From Knufia peltigerae (taxonomy: Eukaryota > Ascomycota > Eurotiomycetes > Chaetothyriales > Trichomeriaceae), in assembly GCA_030247855.1 (NCBI GenBank), contig JAPDRN010000080.1:103833-167832 (forward strand): a DNA stretch of 64,000 nucleotides, written 5' to 3'. Positions within the stretch are counted from its first letter, which is position 1, and each line of letters opens with the position of its first letter. A program made the translations under genes and the position numbers. Under the pieces are notes generated by a model. It had not been told where the DNA came from. It ran no database searches and saw only the letters and a list, made by a program, of their open reading frames with translations. Shown here in pieces: positions 1-11,871 of the stretch.

Positions 1-615
1 GTTAGGTAAGGATGCAATGAACGATGGTAAACCACTGATCTGCCGTTTGGTCGGCTGGCACAAAGGCCTCGCTGATGCATCTTTTGCAGGTATAGAACTG
101 CAGTTGAACTCATGTGTCTCTAAGATTGCGGGATCAAGCATGAATGGCTTGCTTCCCGTCGTCGCGGATGGATTGCAAGAATCGAAGGATGGCTGTCGGG
201 GCAGAGACATGTCTTCGTAGTGACCCTCGAATTGTTCTCGCGAATCATGAGAATAAATTGGACTACATCCCGCTGCGCATTTGTCTGGTTGTTAGTTCCT
301 CCGAAATGAACAACTTTACATTCAGGAGTCAGACATACAAAGCATCGGTTGGCGAGCTTCGGCCTGCACTCCACACTGAGACGAGGAGATGATGGGCCGT
401 ATAGTGACCTTGCGATCAAGCACAACGCAATGCTTCGAGTCGAGCTTGCAGTTTGTACATGGTATGCCTTCATGCTGCTGGTCGCACCGGACTTTTCTTT
501 CGCGGCAAGATTCACACGCCCTGATCGCGCGACGCTTTCTTTTCATCACGGTCGTTGCCGAAAGAAGCCCTTCAGAGGTCTTTCCTATCCCCATCGTGTC
601 ATGACTTTGGTACAT
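1..615 (-). CDS. Zn2Cys6 transcription factor, N-terminal part (runs off left edge)
   Basis: This is a partial gene whose 3' part lies outside the window. A fungal binuclear zinc-cluster DNA-binding motif is visible: CESCRERKVRC, then CTNC, then a last Cys in KHC, preceded by a basic stretch (MKRKRRA). ATG candidates are at 615, 594 and 546; the zinc cluster lies downstream of all three. An intron at 285-338 (GTATGT donor, CCAG acceptor) joins the first exon to a second one that stays open to the edge. That exon ends in GLPSFIASLPN, a phrase resembling the segment that starts the regulatory domain in cutinase-factor-like fungal regulators. The product is expected to be a nuclear, sequence-specific regulator; its targets are unknown. 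It diverges from the next zinc-cluster gene. Confidence 0.75.
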
Positions 616-1125
616 GTTACGCGCCGAAAACCCAAGAGCAAAATTGTTTTGCTGAACAAGGGGCCAAACCAATTCAAAATTCGCTTACGAGGGCCAGCTA
701 TCGAATGGACTCAGTCTACCAGGGGTAGCTAGTTGCTGGTGGTGTGGAGGCATCGTCGGCTAACACTTTGGGGAACCTGAGAGGGGCGGCGGTAGCAATG
801 GACATGAATGGCCCATTCTTTCATCACCCCATTGTTGAACAGCGCCGTGGGGAAACGAAGAACACGGTCCACGGGCAGTCCACAGCCTCATACCAAATCA
901 TTGCGGGGAGACTCGCTGGTAGTGCTGCCCCTCGCAGATCCTTCCCCAGGCCAGATGTCGGAAAAGACCACGGAATTCACCAGTCTTACGGTAGGTTCAG
1001 CGAATGGAGAGCCGATCCTGAGAGTCTTGACGCCCGTCCCAGAGAAGAGCTTCTCTCTGATTCGATTATCTCACTGAGGGCGCGTTCAACCTGGGAGAGG
1101 AAGAAGAGGAAACAAACAGGGGAAT
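616..1125. promoter_or_regulatory. Bidirectional promoter region between two zinc-cluster genes
   Basis: About 510 bp separate two divergently transcribed Zn2Cys6 genes. Short open frames here show no recognisable domain. I infer that it holds both promoters; no specific element is claimed. Confidence 0.4.
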
Positions 1126-3875
1126 ATGCCTCCAGAAGGTGCAGTGCAAGCGAAGCGTCGATACTCATCCAACGCATGCATGACATGTAGAAGAGCCAAA
1201 ATCAGAGTTGGTCCTCTCCCACAAGTAGAGGCGAGGGGGACGCTGACTGCCACAGTGTGACAATAAGAAACCTAGGTGTTCTAACTGCGTCTACCGTGAT
1301 GTCGATTGCTTCCTTGGCGAAGACCGTCGAAAGTGAGTCTGTCCATCAGAGTTGAGAAACACTCAAGCGAAGAAAGAATAACATTTGTGCAAACAGACCT
1401 GCGTCCGTCATCAGCAAGAATCTCAAGAACAATGGAGCCAACCTCGAAGATATTCCCACGAGCAACTCTTTGATCATGTCGCCGCATGGCACCAAAGCCC
1501 CGGGAACAAACAACTGGCCAATGGTGGGTCCAGCGCCTCCAGAGTTGGGAAGGGTCGCTTGTTCGACGCAGTCGCCTGTAAGAGAGAAGATATTCAATCC
1601 CTTCAACTCTCTACCACAAGATGAACAACGCACGAGGTCGCAATTTGCAGACGCCGGGGTTGACTATTGGATCGAAATCGCCGGACAGGAAGGCTTCGCT
1701 GAAGCGAGCGATGAGCTCGATCTGCTGGATCTCAACACTACCGATACTGCCCATCTCTTTGGGCTTCCCAATGTTGATCTGCCGAAGGAAGCTCGCGGTG
1801 AATTCGGACAGGACAACCCCGACTACACGGCTGTCAGTACAACGTATGATATCGACCCATTGTTCAGCAACGAGCCTGAGGCATTCTCTGTATCAAATGA
1901 CTCTGACCGAGCTAATGCCCCTGAAAAGAGTGCAAGTGAAGCAGAAAGCTGCCAGGTTCGGGTAGACGAGCCCACAGAGCAATTGGCCAGTAGACTAGGT
2001 TGTCTGCGCATCGCCGAGGACGGCCATTTGAGATATTACGGTGCTACGAGCAACCTTCATCTCATCCGAAACGGCTTCCAGCATTGTTTTCAGCCCTCTA
2101 TCCGCACAATTCGCACTCACGGTCAGGATGCCCTTGAACGCGCTGGTCTACACTGGTCACCGGACACTCACTACGAAAACCATCTCACAACGTTATTCTT
2201 CACCTGGCACAACACATTCCTCGGTGTTGTGGATGAGGCTGCTTATTACCACCATCGCAAATTATATCGCTCTGGCAGCACCACCATATACTTTTCTCCA
2301 ACGCTGGAGAATGCAATGTAAGCCCTCCTTGTCACCTACGGTGTTCTTTCTGTCCGGGTGTTCATGCCACTGACATGTGAGCAAGACTTGGAATTGGTGC
2401 CGCGTATGCTACTCGTAAGCACCAAGCGATCAAAGACGACCCTGCAGAATTCTTTGCCCACCGGGCGAAGGTGCTCTTGGACATCGAGATGGACAGCCCG
2501 AGTGTGGCAACGATTCAAGCACTGGTGACTTTGTCGGCCCACGAAGCGGCCTATGCAAGGGACTCCAGAGGTGAGAGTTGTTCCCCGGGATATATGGTGG
2601 CAGTTCACAGGCACTGACTCGATGCGCAGGATGGCTCTGCGCAGGTATATCGGTCGAATGTCACCTTTGAACACATCATCTTACATGGCCTTAGGAATGG
2701 CGGTGCAACTACTTTCGGATTTGGGATTGCATCTGGAGCTCGACCAGGCACGCTTCTTGGATCGTGACACTCCAGACACTACAAATTTACGTCGAACGGT
2801 CTTCTGGGCTACACAAGGATTGGATATGTGAGTCTTATGCTGAAAGAACTCCGTTCTCCTCGTCGGAAGGTTGAGAGACCGCGAGTCCGCGTCGACTCGC
2901 AGGTGTAATATCGACGGTGTGAGTTAACTTGAACCATTCTACAGCTTGTGGAGCGCCTACAGCGGCAGACCCTCGTCGATCCGATACGATGATCAGAAAA
3001 TACCATTTCCTGCACCGTTCAACTCAGAAACATGGCGACCGTACGTGGATGAGGGTGACTCGACACAAATCCCCTCTGGCCTTGATGTGACCATAATCGG
3101 TCATACCCACGTTTACATGGCACAGTTGACAACCAAGATCCGCAAGATATCAAGGTTTTTGTTGGTCGACAACTTTCCTTTTGGTCCGAGTTGAGAGTCC
3201 TGACGGTTGTTGATTAGATATACTGGGCCACAAGTTGCAATGACCGAAGCAAAGACTTTTGCCAGAAACATGATGCGAGACCTACGACACTGGCAGAATT
3301 CTCTGCCCGCCGCGATGCAAGTGTGTCTGGATTCCGATGATGACGCCGAAATGCCCATAGCTCCGGCGGTGATCATGTTACAGTATGTTCGAAATGCGCA
3401 CTCGTCATCTAACAGCTGCTGATCTCTGGATAGTCTACAATACCACGAAGCTGTCATCTTCCTCCAGAGGCCATTCATATCTGCGCCGGACTCGCCTGGA
3501 ACAAACCTTTTCGAAGCAAACCAAGCCGACGATAGTGGCAGCATTTGCGATGCTTCTGCGAACGCCATCTGTCGTCTTGTCGTGATATATCGGCAGCAGT
3601 GGAACTTGCGACGCGTCCACGCACAAATCGTTGCCATAATCCTCACGGCTGCTCTCATTCATGTTCATAATTGCTGCGTATTTTCGAGTTCCAAAGGGTT
3701 GGAGGCGCATAAACAACTGTCGATATGCTTCCAGGCCTTAGGTGAAATGTCACATTTCAATATGAGTACACGGGCTCTCGAAATTATCTTGTCGCTGCGA
3801 CGGGATTGGCAAGAACAAATATTTCGCGACCTGGGGAGAAAGCGGCTCGGTGGCGATCTTCAACGGCTATATTAG
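1126..3875 (+). CDS. Zn2Cys6 fungal-specific transcription factor (742 aa, 9 exons)
   Basis: This is a nuclear regulator with an N-terminal zinc cluster (CMTCRRAKIR in exon 1, then CDNKKPRCSNC and VDC in exon 2). A central fungal transcription-factor regulatory domain (PF04082 type) contains RGWLCAG and MAVQLLSDLGLHLELD. Exons: 1126-1206, 1256-1332, 1397-2317, 2386-2570, 2630-2644, 2695-2827, 2945-3154, 3218-3382 and 3434-3875. They sum to 743 codons including the stop, a multiple of three. The first intron splits the zinc cluster, as is common in this family. Exon 5 is only 15 nt; the conserved motif on both sides of it supports it. The SDR gene follows 610 bp downstream on the same strand. 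Whether the factor controls it is unknown. Confidence 0.85.
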
Positions 3876-4485
3876 AAGGAATCAGAACGACGCCATTGTG
3901 GTTTTTCTCATTGTTATCTTGCTACTGTTGTTCCACTAAAATTCTCATCCTTCAGGGCTCCAGTGCGCTTTGGGCACGGAATTTTTGAACTCGCCAGCTT
4001 CGGTAGTTTTTCCAATACCTGAACTTGCCTTCCTCCGGCCTGGAGTTTGATCCAGGCCATTATAACGTCCGTAGAAATGATTTTTGATGACGGAAAATAT
4101 CATATGACGTCTCCTTTGCACGTCTTGAGGAACCCAAAGTCTGAAGCAATGTAAAACATGTTTATTTACTTGTCGTCGATGGAATCTCCATAGTTAGCGA
4201 CGTAATTGCCAGACTACTATCCCAACATCTCTTCAACCCACAGGCCAAGTCAGAGGAGAATACTCCGCTGTAACTCGGGTAAATTCCGACGATCCGCGGC
4301 ATGTCCTCTGCGCCAGCTGAGATGCCGTCCAGGTTTTTGCGGTCTTCATCTGTTCGGAAATCAGCAAAGAAGATCCGAGGAAAAGTGGTCTAAATGATCT
4401 CCGAGAACAAAAATGCTGTCGCGACTTCGAGCATGACAGGGTAGTTATACCACACCATAGGAAACATCAGCAGTGCCCGACAACC
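3876..4485. other. Intergenic, no gene seen
   Basis: 610 bp between the zinc-cluster factor and the SDR gene. Only short chance frames are present. It presumably holds the SDR promoter. Confidence 0.5.
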
Positions 4486-5358
4486 ATGTCGTACAGTGAT
4501 TTGAAAGAAAGGGCGTTCATTGTCACTGGTGCCGCCTCGGGCATGGGCCGCAAGACTGCCCAACTGCTGGCCAAACAAGGAGCCAATCTGGCGCTGCTTG
4601 ATCTGCGAAAACCAGACGATACTCTTGTTGAAATCGAGTCGCTGGGCGTTCGAGGACTCGCCTTTTCCTGCGACGTCCGGGATGCCGCAGGGGTGGAGTG
4701 TGCCATCACAAAGGCGAAAGACCATTTTGGTGCCCTCCACGGCGCTGCAAACATGGCCGGAATTGTTGGGAGCCAGGGTCTCAAAGGCAAAGGTCACGCC
4801 CTGGACATTCTGCCCGACGAGGATTGGGATTTTATCATGAATGTGAACCTCGACGGAGTCAAGAATTGCCTTCGAGCCGAACTGAACGTGTTGGAGGATG
4901 GAAGCTCGATAGTCAACGCGGGCAGCATTGCGGGCCAACAAGCCTGGCCCTTTCTGGGTCCTTACTGTGTCAGTAAGGCCGGGGTTCTCAGTCTGAGCAA
5001 GATTGCCGCACAGGAAGCAGGGTCTCGAGGCATCCGAGTGAATGCGGTCGCACCGTTAAGTGGATCGGATCTCCCGTACAGAAAGGATAAACAAACTAAC
5101 ATCGACAGGGGTATGATCCGAACGCCTCTGACACAGGCGATAGGCAGCGACCAGGAACTGCACGACGCGATGGGTGTCAGGACAGCTCTGAATCGCATTG
5201 GAGAGCCAGAAGAAGTCGCAAGATTGATTGTCTTCCTCTTGAGTCAGGAGGCTAGCTATGTGACCGGCACAGTAAGTGCGCCGCGGGTTGTGAATGTCGA
5301 CTCATGAGCACTCACATTCACTTTCTAGGTTATCAATGTTGACGGCGGATATTCATAA
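4486..5358 (+). CDS. Short-chain dehydrogenase/reductase (SDR), 253 aa
   Basis: This is a classical SDR, an NAD(P)-dependent oxidoreductase of the Rossmann fold. The cofactor loop TGAASGMG is at residues 14-21. The catalytic set N121 (NVNLDG), S147 (NAGSIAG), Y160 and K164 (YCVSK) is complete. Two introns, 5055-5108 and 5272-5328, are needed to read A-P-G-M-I-R-T-P and to end with the typical VINVDGGYS tail; the joined length is in frame. The length is normal for the family. It resembles 3-oxoacyl-reductase-like and secondary-alcohol dehydrogenases, but the substrate cannot be told from sequence. It lies directly downstream of a zinc-cluster regulator, a common arrangement in fungal pathway loci. 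Confidence 0.9.
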
Positions 5359-5871
5359 CGACTACTCAGTGATAATCTATTCTTCTCACGCCCAGTTTTT
5401 ATGCTCTATTCCATTTTGTACTTTGAGTCTATTCTCAAAAAGACCGTCTTCTGTGATTTATGCCGAGTTTCGGTTGCTTCTAGTAGACCATAGTACAAAA
5501 TTTAGAAAAAGAGATTATAGCTGATAAACTTGGAGATCTTCAAAAGCTCAGACTGTCCGTCTAAGAGTCTTCAGGCATAAGAGCGTGAGAGCGTAAGTGA
5601 AAGTGAGAAGAGATCGAGTCGCGAGCAGTTCGTCGTCTTAAAAAGCGGCACCGTGATTATTGTTCTCAGCCTTGTCTCGCTGCAACATCACAAGGCTGCG
5701 AACTCCTGCCCAATTGCCAAGGCGCAACAATCCATCTTCTCCAACTCTTGAACTGCGAAAGTACTTTCTATCTTCGACCTACTTCCGCTCCTCTTGGATT
5801 CTTTCTCGACATCGTCTTTTGCTATTATTGCTTGTTGTACGTTGTACCAGTCTGTCACTCGCGCTTCAATC
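5359..5871. other. Intergenic, no gene seen
   Basis: 513 bp between the SDR stop and the FMC1 start. The part just before FMC1 is pyrimidine-rich, as in many fungal 5' leaders. No coding feature is supported. Confidence 0.5.
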
Positions 5872-6210
5872 ATGTCCACTTCCACAGCAGCTAGCCACAC
5901 TCGATCCCTTTACCGTCGGCTTTTGCGCGAGCTCCCACCTCTTCCCACTCCACGACACAAGCACCCAAAGACACCGATTCACGCCTCGATCCGTTCACAT
6001 TTCTCGCAACCTTTGGCCAATGCTTCCCCTGAATACGCAAACGCCCGCCGTCAAGAAGCCGAACAGTTCATCACCTATCTCCGCGCACAGCGCACGTACA
6101 ATGTCCTTCTTCAGAGATACAATCCCGGCATGAACATGGACGAGGAAGAGCGAGTTAGACTTACAGCCAGAAGAGTCGGAATGGAATTGCCCATCGAATG
6201 GAAAAAATGA
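5872..6210 (+). CDS. fmc1: ATP synthase assembly factor FMC1, mitochondrial (112 aa)
   Basis: This is a small LYR-type protein. The start at 5872 gives MSTSTAASHTRSLYRRLLREL with the LYR tripeptide at residues 13-15. An upstream in-frame start at 5794 would only add a non-conserved leader. The C-terminal half carries RAQRTYNVLLQRYNPGMNM, EEERVRLTARRVG and the end LPIEWKK, which match fungal FMC1. In yeast, FMC1 acts in the mitochondrial matrix with Atp12 to assemble the F1 sector of ATP synthase. No intron is needed, and the length is usual for the family. Confidence 0.9.
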   Translation: MSTSTAASHTRSLYRRLLRELPPLPTPRHKHPKTPIHASIRSHFSQPLANASPEYANARRQEAEQFITYLRAQRTYNVLLQRYNPGMNMDEEERVRLTARRVGMELPIEWKK

Positions 6211-7455
6211 GAGTGTGGGACCAATTCAATAAAGAGTACCAGGGAAAAGATATATCCATCGCCGCCGTCGCCGCCACCACAACATGGTGACGGGTGGTCT
6301 GAGGTAGTCACCCAAATTGGGCCAACGACGATCAGGGACTAGTTGGTTATAACGAAGCACGCCTCATCTACAGTTCCACCAATGCAGATACGATGAACGG
6401 ATAACCCTGAGAAGACCTTGCCTCATTGTTACAGTCCGTGGCCGCATGGATGGAGTTCAATCACTCCCACAGCCCGGGCAGGAATTCAGATTGGATAGTG
6501 GCATGTTGGGAGACATGCACGAGGTTGACCCCCATCTCCGACAGAGGGGCAAAAGGTCGCCTAGTTTTTCAAGGCGATTTACAAGGCGATTTTTGGAGGT
6601 TCGAGTCTCCTCAATTGCCTAGGACAGCATTATCCCACTCCACGAGAACGATCTCAGCGGGTACGGGCTTTGCGAGATCATCACAACGTCTGAAACGAGT
6701 TATGAAAAGCCCCCGATGAGGTCACATAATTCGTGTCTGCTACATTGCACGGCCAAGAGACACGAAGTCCGGACAGTTCTACCATTATGACCCTCTTTGC
6801 CAAGCAGAAGGGCTATTCAACGAGTTTAGAGTCGAAGTGGCAATCTAGGATGACAATTTGAAATTATCTGTGATGCACATAATCCTGCGGTCTATCCTGG
6901 TCCATGCAACATTATGTACAATATAAAGAAATGTCAATGTCAATGTAAACCTAGAGAACTCAACATCGCTCCGCTTCTTTGAGTATCATTTTATTTCTGT
7001 GATTTGCTACTATCGAAAAGCTCAGAGTACCCTTTGACGCCCAATTTACTACTGGTGATGTGGACCAAATTCTCCTTGATATCAAGCTCCAAATCCTGAA
7101 TATTGGCCAATGTGTTTTGGCAGAAAAAAATATCGCGTAAAAAGCTCATCAGCTTGTAAAAACACATACACTTGCATCTCCATTCAGCCTGCGTAGCTCC
7201 TAGAACTTTTTGAGTCGGACGGTGATGTTCCGTTAATGGTGCTGTTTCCTACACAGGAGACGTATATTAGGATCTTGGGAGAGTGGACCCTGTCGTCTAC
7301 ATCTGACCTTGGGGTTTCCAAGGCCAGCTGCCGCATGGCCAACAGAACTTTCAAACTTTGGTTCAGAGAAGAGCCAACAGTCCAAGTCTGTCTATCTGAT
7401 TTTCATATGATGCCGGGGCGAGGTGCCCCTTGGTGTGCCCTCAGCCTCGACATCC
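6211..7455. other. Intergenic, no gene seen
   Basis: 1.2 kb between the 3' end of fmc1 and the 3' end of the Clr5-domain gene (convergent). Short frames at 6426-6719 and 7236-7574 show no domain and are treated as chance. A GGAG/CTCC hairpin near 6595 resembles a tRNA T-arm, but no cloverleaf can be built around it. Confidence 0.5.
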
Positions 7456-9811
7456 TCATTGCCAATCAACATATTCCATCACTGTCGTACCCGGGTATGA
7501 TTCGAGAGTCGGTAGATCAGAATCAGTCTGGATATCCGGGAGTAGAAAATTGTTCAGCCAGTCAGAGTCGTTGACAACGTTGTCGAAATTCAGGGGCTCC
7601 TCAGAATGGATTTGAGCCGTTGAAGAAACTTGGGCAGTCATTTCCGTCGTGTTGGCGTCAAAAGTATTGCTCGTGTCGAAGCTTGTGAAGGGACTTCTGA
7701 ATTCAGACTGCTGGTCAAGGTAAGGCATGCGGCATAGATCATCGAAGTCCTCGTTGTCGCCGAGTACTGGCAGTTCCCAATCGATAGGGTCCAGGGCGTA
7801 CAGGTTGTTCATCGTTGGGTTCAACCCTGCTGCGCTTTCCACAAATTGCGCCCCTGATGCTGATTCATGTTCCCGAGTACTCCACCAGAATCCTGCGCAA
7901 TTGTCGCCAAAAGTGCCAGTCGTTGTAACCGAACGTAATGCCGTCTTCGTGTCTGATGAATTGTTCGTCGACCCAACAAATGAGAAATGTGACGAAGATT
8001 TTTGGGAAGGCTCGGTTCCTCCGTCGAGTGCTTTCCGAACACCATTCGGAGATGTTAGACATGACTGGAGCATCTCCGTTGACGAGTGTCGTTCCTTGAA
8101 TTCGTGTTGCTCGTTGTTGACACTGAATCTTGCGTCAGCTTTTGACACATTGATCGGACACCCACGGAGATGTGTCGGTTCGTGATCAGTGCTCGCGCCA
8201 TCTTCGTTCCATCTCCTCCCTTCCGGGCCGGTGTCATGGTTACCCGTGTCAAGTCCAGTTTGTGACATCTCCTTTCCGAGTTGCGCAATCGCAAATTCCA
8301 CTTGTTCGGCGCGCAGTCTTTTCCGCTCGGATTTTTGTTGCTCAATCGCACTGATATCACTATCGGCGATGTATTGAAGTTTTTCCTGCAGTTGATTGGC
8401 GTGATACAGAAGAAGCTGCATCTCTGCATCCTCGGACCCATATAACTTCTCAAACCCCACCGAGGCGCGAAGGAACCAGAATACCGCTTCTGCATAGTCT
8501 TTTTTATGTTTGGATATCTGCGCGAGTAAAGTCATGGCTCTGAAGGGTATATCTGCGTCCTTAGAGTCGGGTGAGACTTGGGCGTCCACCAGCTCTCGAC
8601 AGATATCTTCCGCCTCACTAAACAGGTCTGCATGCCAATACATGTCCGCCATCGCTAGCGACCATCTTCGGCACATCCAATGATCTATCCCTAATGATGC
8701 TTTGCAATGGTTCAACCTGTCACTACAAAACTTAAACGCCGCCTTGGGACCCTGTTCCTTTTCGATGCTGCTAATCATTGATGTATCAATTTGGAAAATG
8801 TATATCGAAGATGGATGACGTTGTTGGATTGCAAGTTCCCTGGCCAACCTTAAGAAGACCGTATAGGGAATGTTTGTATCGAAGTCATGTTGTCGGAGTT
8901 CCAAGACCATTAGTAAAGGATTGCTTTCCGACAGTGACTGTTTAGCAATGGTATATATGTAATTCAGGCAAGCATCCCAATAGGGACCGTAAGATCGATT
9001 TCGGAATGCTTTCGAGCACATCCTAAGAAGGGTTGGTAGAAGGTTGAGATGGTTCGAAACGATGACCTCTCCGGTCATCATGAAAAGCTTTCTCAGGATT
9101 GTTTGTACGAGGTGTATACTCCCTACTCTGAGCGCAACTGAAACGTCAAGTGCAAGGTTGTAGAATTCTCCTGGGGAATGTACATTCCCTGAGTCCGTAG
9201 AATAGTCGGCCTCTTTGGTCAGTGTCCAGCTGTAGTAGGCGTAGATCTGGTACGCCGTCCTTTCAAAGAAAGACATCCCAGGAGAAACCTGTAAAATCAC
9301 TCGAGGTATGCTCATCTGGCGACATCCTTGCATTATCTTGTCTAGGGCTCGTTGATTTGAACTTCTTGAGCTGTCGAGTTGGTCGCGGCTTGAATATTTC
9401 TCCCGGGAGACTGACCTCAGGCTTTCACCAAAATGTCGTTTCACTCGATCAATGGGTACTGCTCGCTAGCCGATTGTTGGGCACGGGGCGGAAACCCCGG
9501 ATCTGTAAAAAGGTCGTAGTGCATCAGCAGCGGCAGCGAGTTCAATCTTCTTGAAGTACTTCTGCAGACCCCATTTCTTCAGTCTGAGCTTATACATATC
9601 TATACTGAATGGACCGGTCAGTTCGAGGCCAGGTTCAAGGAGAATTACCCAACACTCACGATGCATGGAAGTTTTGCAGAGCGGCTAGATACCTGGCAGT
9701 TTCCTTCAAAGTCAATTTTTCGTCGATTAAGAGTCGTTTCAGCTCTGGTTTGATTCGTTCCCATTCCTCCTTCGGTGGCGCCCGGTTGCGAGTTGTTTTG
9801 GCAACCTCCAT
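7456..9811 (-). CDS. Clr5-domain protein, hypothetical (about 743 aa)
   Basis: The N-terminus, from ATG at 9811, has a Clr5 domain (PF14420 type). It reads PPKEEWERIKPELKRLLIDE, then LTLKETARYLA, then after an intron (9605-9659) YKLRLKKWGLQKYFKK. The remaining 600-odd residues are helical, with a segment (EAEDICRELVDAQ and AEAVFWFLRASVGFEKLYG) that looks TPR-like. The C-terminus is acidic. Clr5 domains are found in fungal proteins of poorly known function; the founding protein acts in heterochromatin silencing in fission yeast. A TAG lies in frame at the second junction. An intron at 9416-9484 removes it and leaves 744 codons in frame, but its acceptor is the weak CTGAG. If that intron is wrong, the gene is broken there. 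Confidence 0.7.
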
Positions 9812-10304
9812 ACCGTCTAGGGCTGATGAGAGGTAACAGTCGAGGGCAGCGAGAGCATAGTTACTCTTACTGACGTCCAGCCTGATCCGCGCGACTTGGT
9901 AGACGGAGGAAAGGTATATAGGCACAAAGAGTATGATGGAGTTATGCGATGTTCTGAATTCCGAACTGGATGGATATGGAATGATCACAAAGAGGCAAAA
10001 GCTGGGGGAGGAAATACTGATTTCTTTATATCTTTCAGCCTCGATGCAAAAGTGGTTATGAATTGAAGCTAGTGAGGCTGAGGCATTCGAGCTTATTGGG
10101 CATCATCTCGCCTATATCGATCCTCTGATTGGACATCCATTTCACACAACGACTTTTGCTAGAGGCCAACAAGAGAGAGGTTGCCGCCTTACCGCCAGCG
10201 TCAGGCTGTCAGCCTCGGCGGGACAACAACTTTGGCAGAGAAGGATTGAACCGCACATCAGACGATGCCATGGGCATTTGATACCCACAAGCTATTCAGA
10301 ACTC
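9812..10304. other. Intergenic, no gene seen
   Basis: 493 bp upstream of the Clr5-domain gene and downstream of the dehydrogenase. No coding or RNA feature is supported. Confidence 0.5.
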
Positions 10305-11440
10305 TCACGTTTCACTCCTCAGTCTATTAACAGGAGTAATTGGCTTCCCTACGACCCTCCCATCCGGACCCACAACAGCCAATATGTTCTTCATGGCATT
10401 CAACTCGAAATTCATTCGCGTCTCAATCACACCTCCTCCATTATGCGTGGTAAGAGTCACGTTGTCCATCTTGACCAGGACCGGTGAAACCTGCGGCTCA
10501 TGATAATGAACATCCAACCCCGCCGCTGAAATCTTTCCGGTTTTCAAAGCATCAATCAGAGCCTCTTCATTCACAACCTCTCCTCTGGCTGTATTTATCA
10601 GTCTTGCTCCATCCTTCATACACGCAATGCTTTCCTTGTTGATGAGATTCTTCGTATGTGCATTCAATGGCACATGCAGAGTCACACAATCCGCAACACC
10701 GAGCAACCCTTCCGGTGTCTCGTGATACGTAACATCCAACCTCTCTTCTTCGCTCAGAGGTTGTCTCAAAACATCATAATAATGTACCTTCATCCCAATA
10801 GCTTGAGCTTTTGGAACTAATTTCTTGGAGATACTCCCCAACCCGATGATCCCCAAAACATGAGCAGCGGGATTATGAGAGATCGTCCCAATCATTTTGT
10901 GAGTCGCCGTAAAGATCTCAGGATCCGCCGTCCTCGCCGCCAATTGCTGTCGGGTGAAATTTCGAAAAACAGACAAGATCATGTACAGTGCAGCATCTGA
11001 CACGGCGTCGTCCGAAGCTCCGGCACCGTTGGCGTACCATATCCCTTTGCGGGCGAGGGCGTCAGTGTCGGCCCAGTTGTACCCGGCGCCCGCCGAGGCG
11101 AAGATCCGAACAGACGATGGGAGCAGTGAAATCAACTCGTCGTCCCACTGTCCCATTTCACCTCCTGTTTGGAAATGAGGTCTGAAGATTGCTGAAAATT
11201 GACCGAATCTGAAACTCGATTCGGAAACGTTCCACGATTAGCTTCGAAGTCTCAAAGGTTATCATTCATCAGATCAAATGCGTGTCAAACTGACCTGTTT
11301 TGTCTGAGTGCTGCTATGAATTCTTCCCGTGTACCCGTGTCGTTACGGACGACGTTATACCGGGTTACGAACTGGGTACTGTAGAAATCGTGGTTATATT
11401 TGATTGCATCTCCAAGATGGAGAATGATGGGCTTCGACAT
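10305..11440 (-). CDS. D-isomer 2-hydroxyacid dehydrogenase (340 aa)
   Basis: An NAD(P)-dependent enzyme that interconverts 2-oxo acids and D-2-hydroxy acids; fungal homologues are often annotated as glyoxylate/hydroxypyruvate reductases. Exon 1 (11295-11440) encodes MSKPIILHLGD and exon 2 (10305-11181) the rest; the joined length is in frame. The substrate-side motif FASAGAGYNWAD is present. The nucleotide loop reads GLGSIS (about residues 162-167), so the usual third Gly is Ser. The catalytic triad is identifiable: R248 (NTARGEVV), E277 (HYHEP) and H295 (TTHNGG). Probably cytosolic, since no targeting signal is seen. It shares its strand with the two metabolic genes upstream of it (11.9-15.2 kb). 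Confidence 0.9.
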
Positions 11441-11871
11441 GTTGGTCAAAGATATTTCAGAATGTATCAAAAACAAAAGAAACTATCTGACAGTCTAGAA
11501 TCGAGGTTCGAATATTGAACCGACAGTATGATATGCGGAGTGTGTATTTGTCCTTGAATTTGTAGTGTCGTCGACAAACCCCCCCACAGTGGATCGATCT
11601 AAACGTCGGGGTATAGACCGATCTTCTCCGTGGGGGAAATGTACATACTCGTAGACGACCGACGCCTTTTTAGTTTTGAACCGATGAGTGGTTGTTGAAT
11701 AATCAGAGATATTCAAGTATATCCCAATTGTGATTATTCTAGTGACTTGATAGTTTCAACCCAAACCAGACAATTCCATTACCCACGACCTATATCTCTC
11801 AATGATACCGCTTCTAATAAAGTGCTCCTTGTGACCACCGCCTATGTACAAATGATGAGAATATCCCAGTC
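11441..11871. other. Intergenic, no gene seen
   Basis: 431 bp between the dehydrogenase start and the acyltransferase stop. It contains no supported gene and presumably holds the dehydrogenase promoter. Confidence 0.5.

Noticed and set aside
6560..6625. Possible tRNA (GGTTCGAGTC near 6596)
   Set aside because: The hairpin has a 6-nt loop and no acceptor, D or anticodon stems can be placed around it.
7821..8495. Open frames overlapping the Clr5-domain gene
   Set aside because: They are shadows of the coding frame, with no domain of their own.
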